From: Alphaproteobacteria bacterium
GTDB taxonomy: Bacteria; Pseudomonadota; Alphaproteobacteria; SHVP01
Length of the DNA: 6,355 bases
Assembly: GCA_026421105.1 (NCBI GenBank)
Contig: JAPKDI010000074.1
Coordinates: forward strand, 1-6,355
Reading direction: 5' to 3'
The stretch's first letter is position 1; every line of letters starts with the position of its first letter. The notes below the pieces were generated by a model. The model saw only the letters and a list, made by a program, of their open reading frames with translations. It did not search any database and was not told the DNA's origin. Below, in pieces: positions 5,805 to 6,355 of the stretch. A program made the translations under genes and the position numbers.

Positions 5805-6355
5805 ATGCCTGACCGACTCATCGCCGAAGTTGCCGTTCAACTTGAAGCTATCGAGTTGGATCCGGCGCGCCCGCTCGTCGTAACAGACGCAGACGAGGTC
5901 CTTGTGCGTTTCGGCTTAGGGATGGAAGCGTTTCTGGCGGCGCAAGGCCTCTATTACGATTGGACGGCGTTTCATTTCGAAGGAACAATCCGCAAGACCA
6001 GCGACGATCAAGCGATTCCCAACCATGCCGTTGCCAAGGTCCGAGAGAAGTTTCTTGAGGAATGCATTTTTGATCTACCCGAAGTGCCCGGAGCTGCCGC
6101 CGCTTTGGCTCACATCGCTGCGCATGCCCAAATTGTGGTGCTAACAAACATCTCCCATAGCGCCCGCAAAGCGCGCCTTGACGGCCTTCGGCGCCTGGGA
6201 ATCGATCATCCCGTCGTCACCAACGTTGGTGAAAAAGGCCATGCCGTTCGCGATCTAGCGACACGGGTTAACGCAGCGACGATCTTCATCGACGATCTGC
6301 CTGAGCACCACGAGTCGGTCGCCCTTCACGCTCCGGATGTGCATCGCATCCAGTT
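5805..6355 (+). CDS. HAD-superfamily hydrolase, uncharacterised (3' end missing)
   Basis: Haloacid-dehalogenase-like enzymes use an Asp nucleophile to hydrolyse mostly phosphate esters. The frame is open from the ATG to the window edge (183 complete codons), so the end of the gene is missing. The four HAD motifs are in order: motif I VVTDADEVL with D28 and D30; motif II VVLTNIS with T114; motif III Lys K144 in VGEKGHA; motif IV IFIDDLPEH with D163-D164. The stretch between motifs I and II (about 36-95) is a short cap-like region. The position after the second motif I Asp is Glu-Val (DADEV) rather than the commoner Gly-Thr/Val. The start is fixed within one codon: an in-frame TAA at 5796-5798 leaves only GTG 5802 or ATG 5805. 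No Shine-Dalgarno is seen. I believe similar proteins occur in other alphaproteobacteria without known substrate. HAD membership is secure; the function is unknown. Confidence 0.85.
   Translation, partial: MPDRLIAEVAVQLEAIELDPARPLVVTDADEVLVRFGLGMEAFLAAQGLYYDWTAFHFEGTIRKTSDDQAIPNHAVAKVREKFLEECIFDLPEVPGAAAALAHIAAHAQIVVLTNISHSARKARLDGLRRLGIDHPVVTNVGEKGHAVRDLATRVNAATIFIDDLPEHHESVALHAPDVHRIQ

Noticed and set aside
5786..5812. Tiny open frame of 8 codons (ATG CAC TCT ...) overlapping the HAD start
   Set aside because: It has no ribosome site and is too short to support; it probably arises by chance in the divergent gap.
5848..6147. - strand open frame opposite the HAD gene
   Set aside because: It is the reverse of a frame carrying the HAD motifs in order; the product is Arg-rich with no recognisable domain.

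Overview
The window looks like a piece of an alphaproteobacterial chromosome with fairly high GC. The basis is gene content and order (topA, rnr, a Nudix hydrolase and rpmG on one strand, then a CheY-like regulator), the build of the topoisomerase C-terminus (one four-cysteine zinc motif followed by three GRxGPY/F-type repeats and a Lys/Ala-rich tail), and a cysteine-free L33. The species cannot be named. No insertion sequence, phage gene, CRISPR array, tRNA or rRNA is visible, and no gap between genes exceeds 130 bases.

Left part (1-5039, + strand): the 3' two-thirds or so of topA (DNA topoisomerase I), cut by the window edge just upstream of its catalytic-tyrosine region; then rnr (RNase R) after only 5 bases; then, after 45 bases, a Nudix hydrolase whose Nudix box is interrupted by about 27 residues, as in the NUDT19-like group. 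The tight spacing and shared strand suggest one transcription unit.

Middle (5040-5385): a 128-base gap with a good sigma70-type promoter candidate (perfect TTGACA) leads into rpmG (ribosomal protein L33). rpmG ends in a clear intrinsic terminator whose U-tract touches the stop codon of the convergent response-regulator gene.

Right part (5383-6355): a single-domain response regulator on the - strand and, divergent from it, the 5' part of a HAD-superfamily hydrolase gene that runs off the right edge. Only about 40 bases separate the two starts. The regulator's best promoter candidate sits in this gap, placed so that its mRNA would begin at or next to a GTG start codon (possible leaderless mRNA).

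Together the genes are mostly housekeeping: DNA supercoiling control, structured-RNA decay, nucleotide-derivative clean-up and a ribosomal protein. The partner kinase of the regulator and the substrate of the HAD enzyme are not shown by the window. I do not see a new multi-gene system. The points most worth a second look are the inserted Nudix box, the possibly leaderless regulator and the uncharacterised HAD protein.
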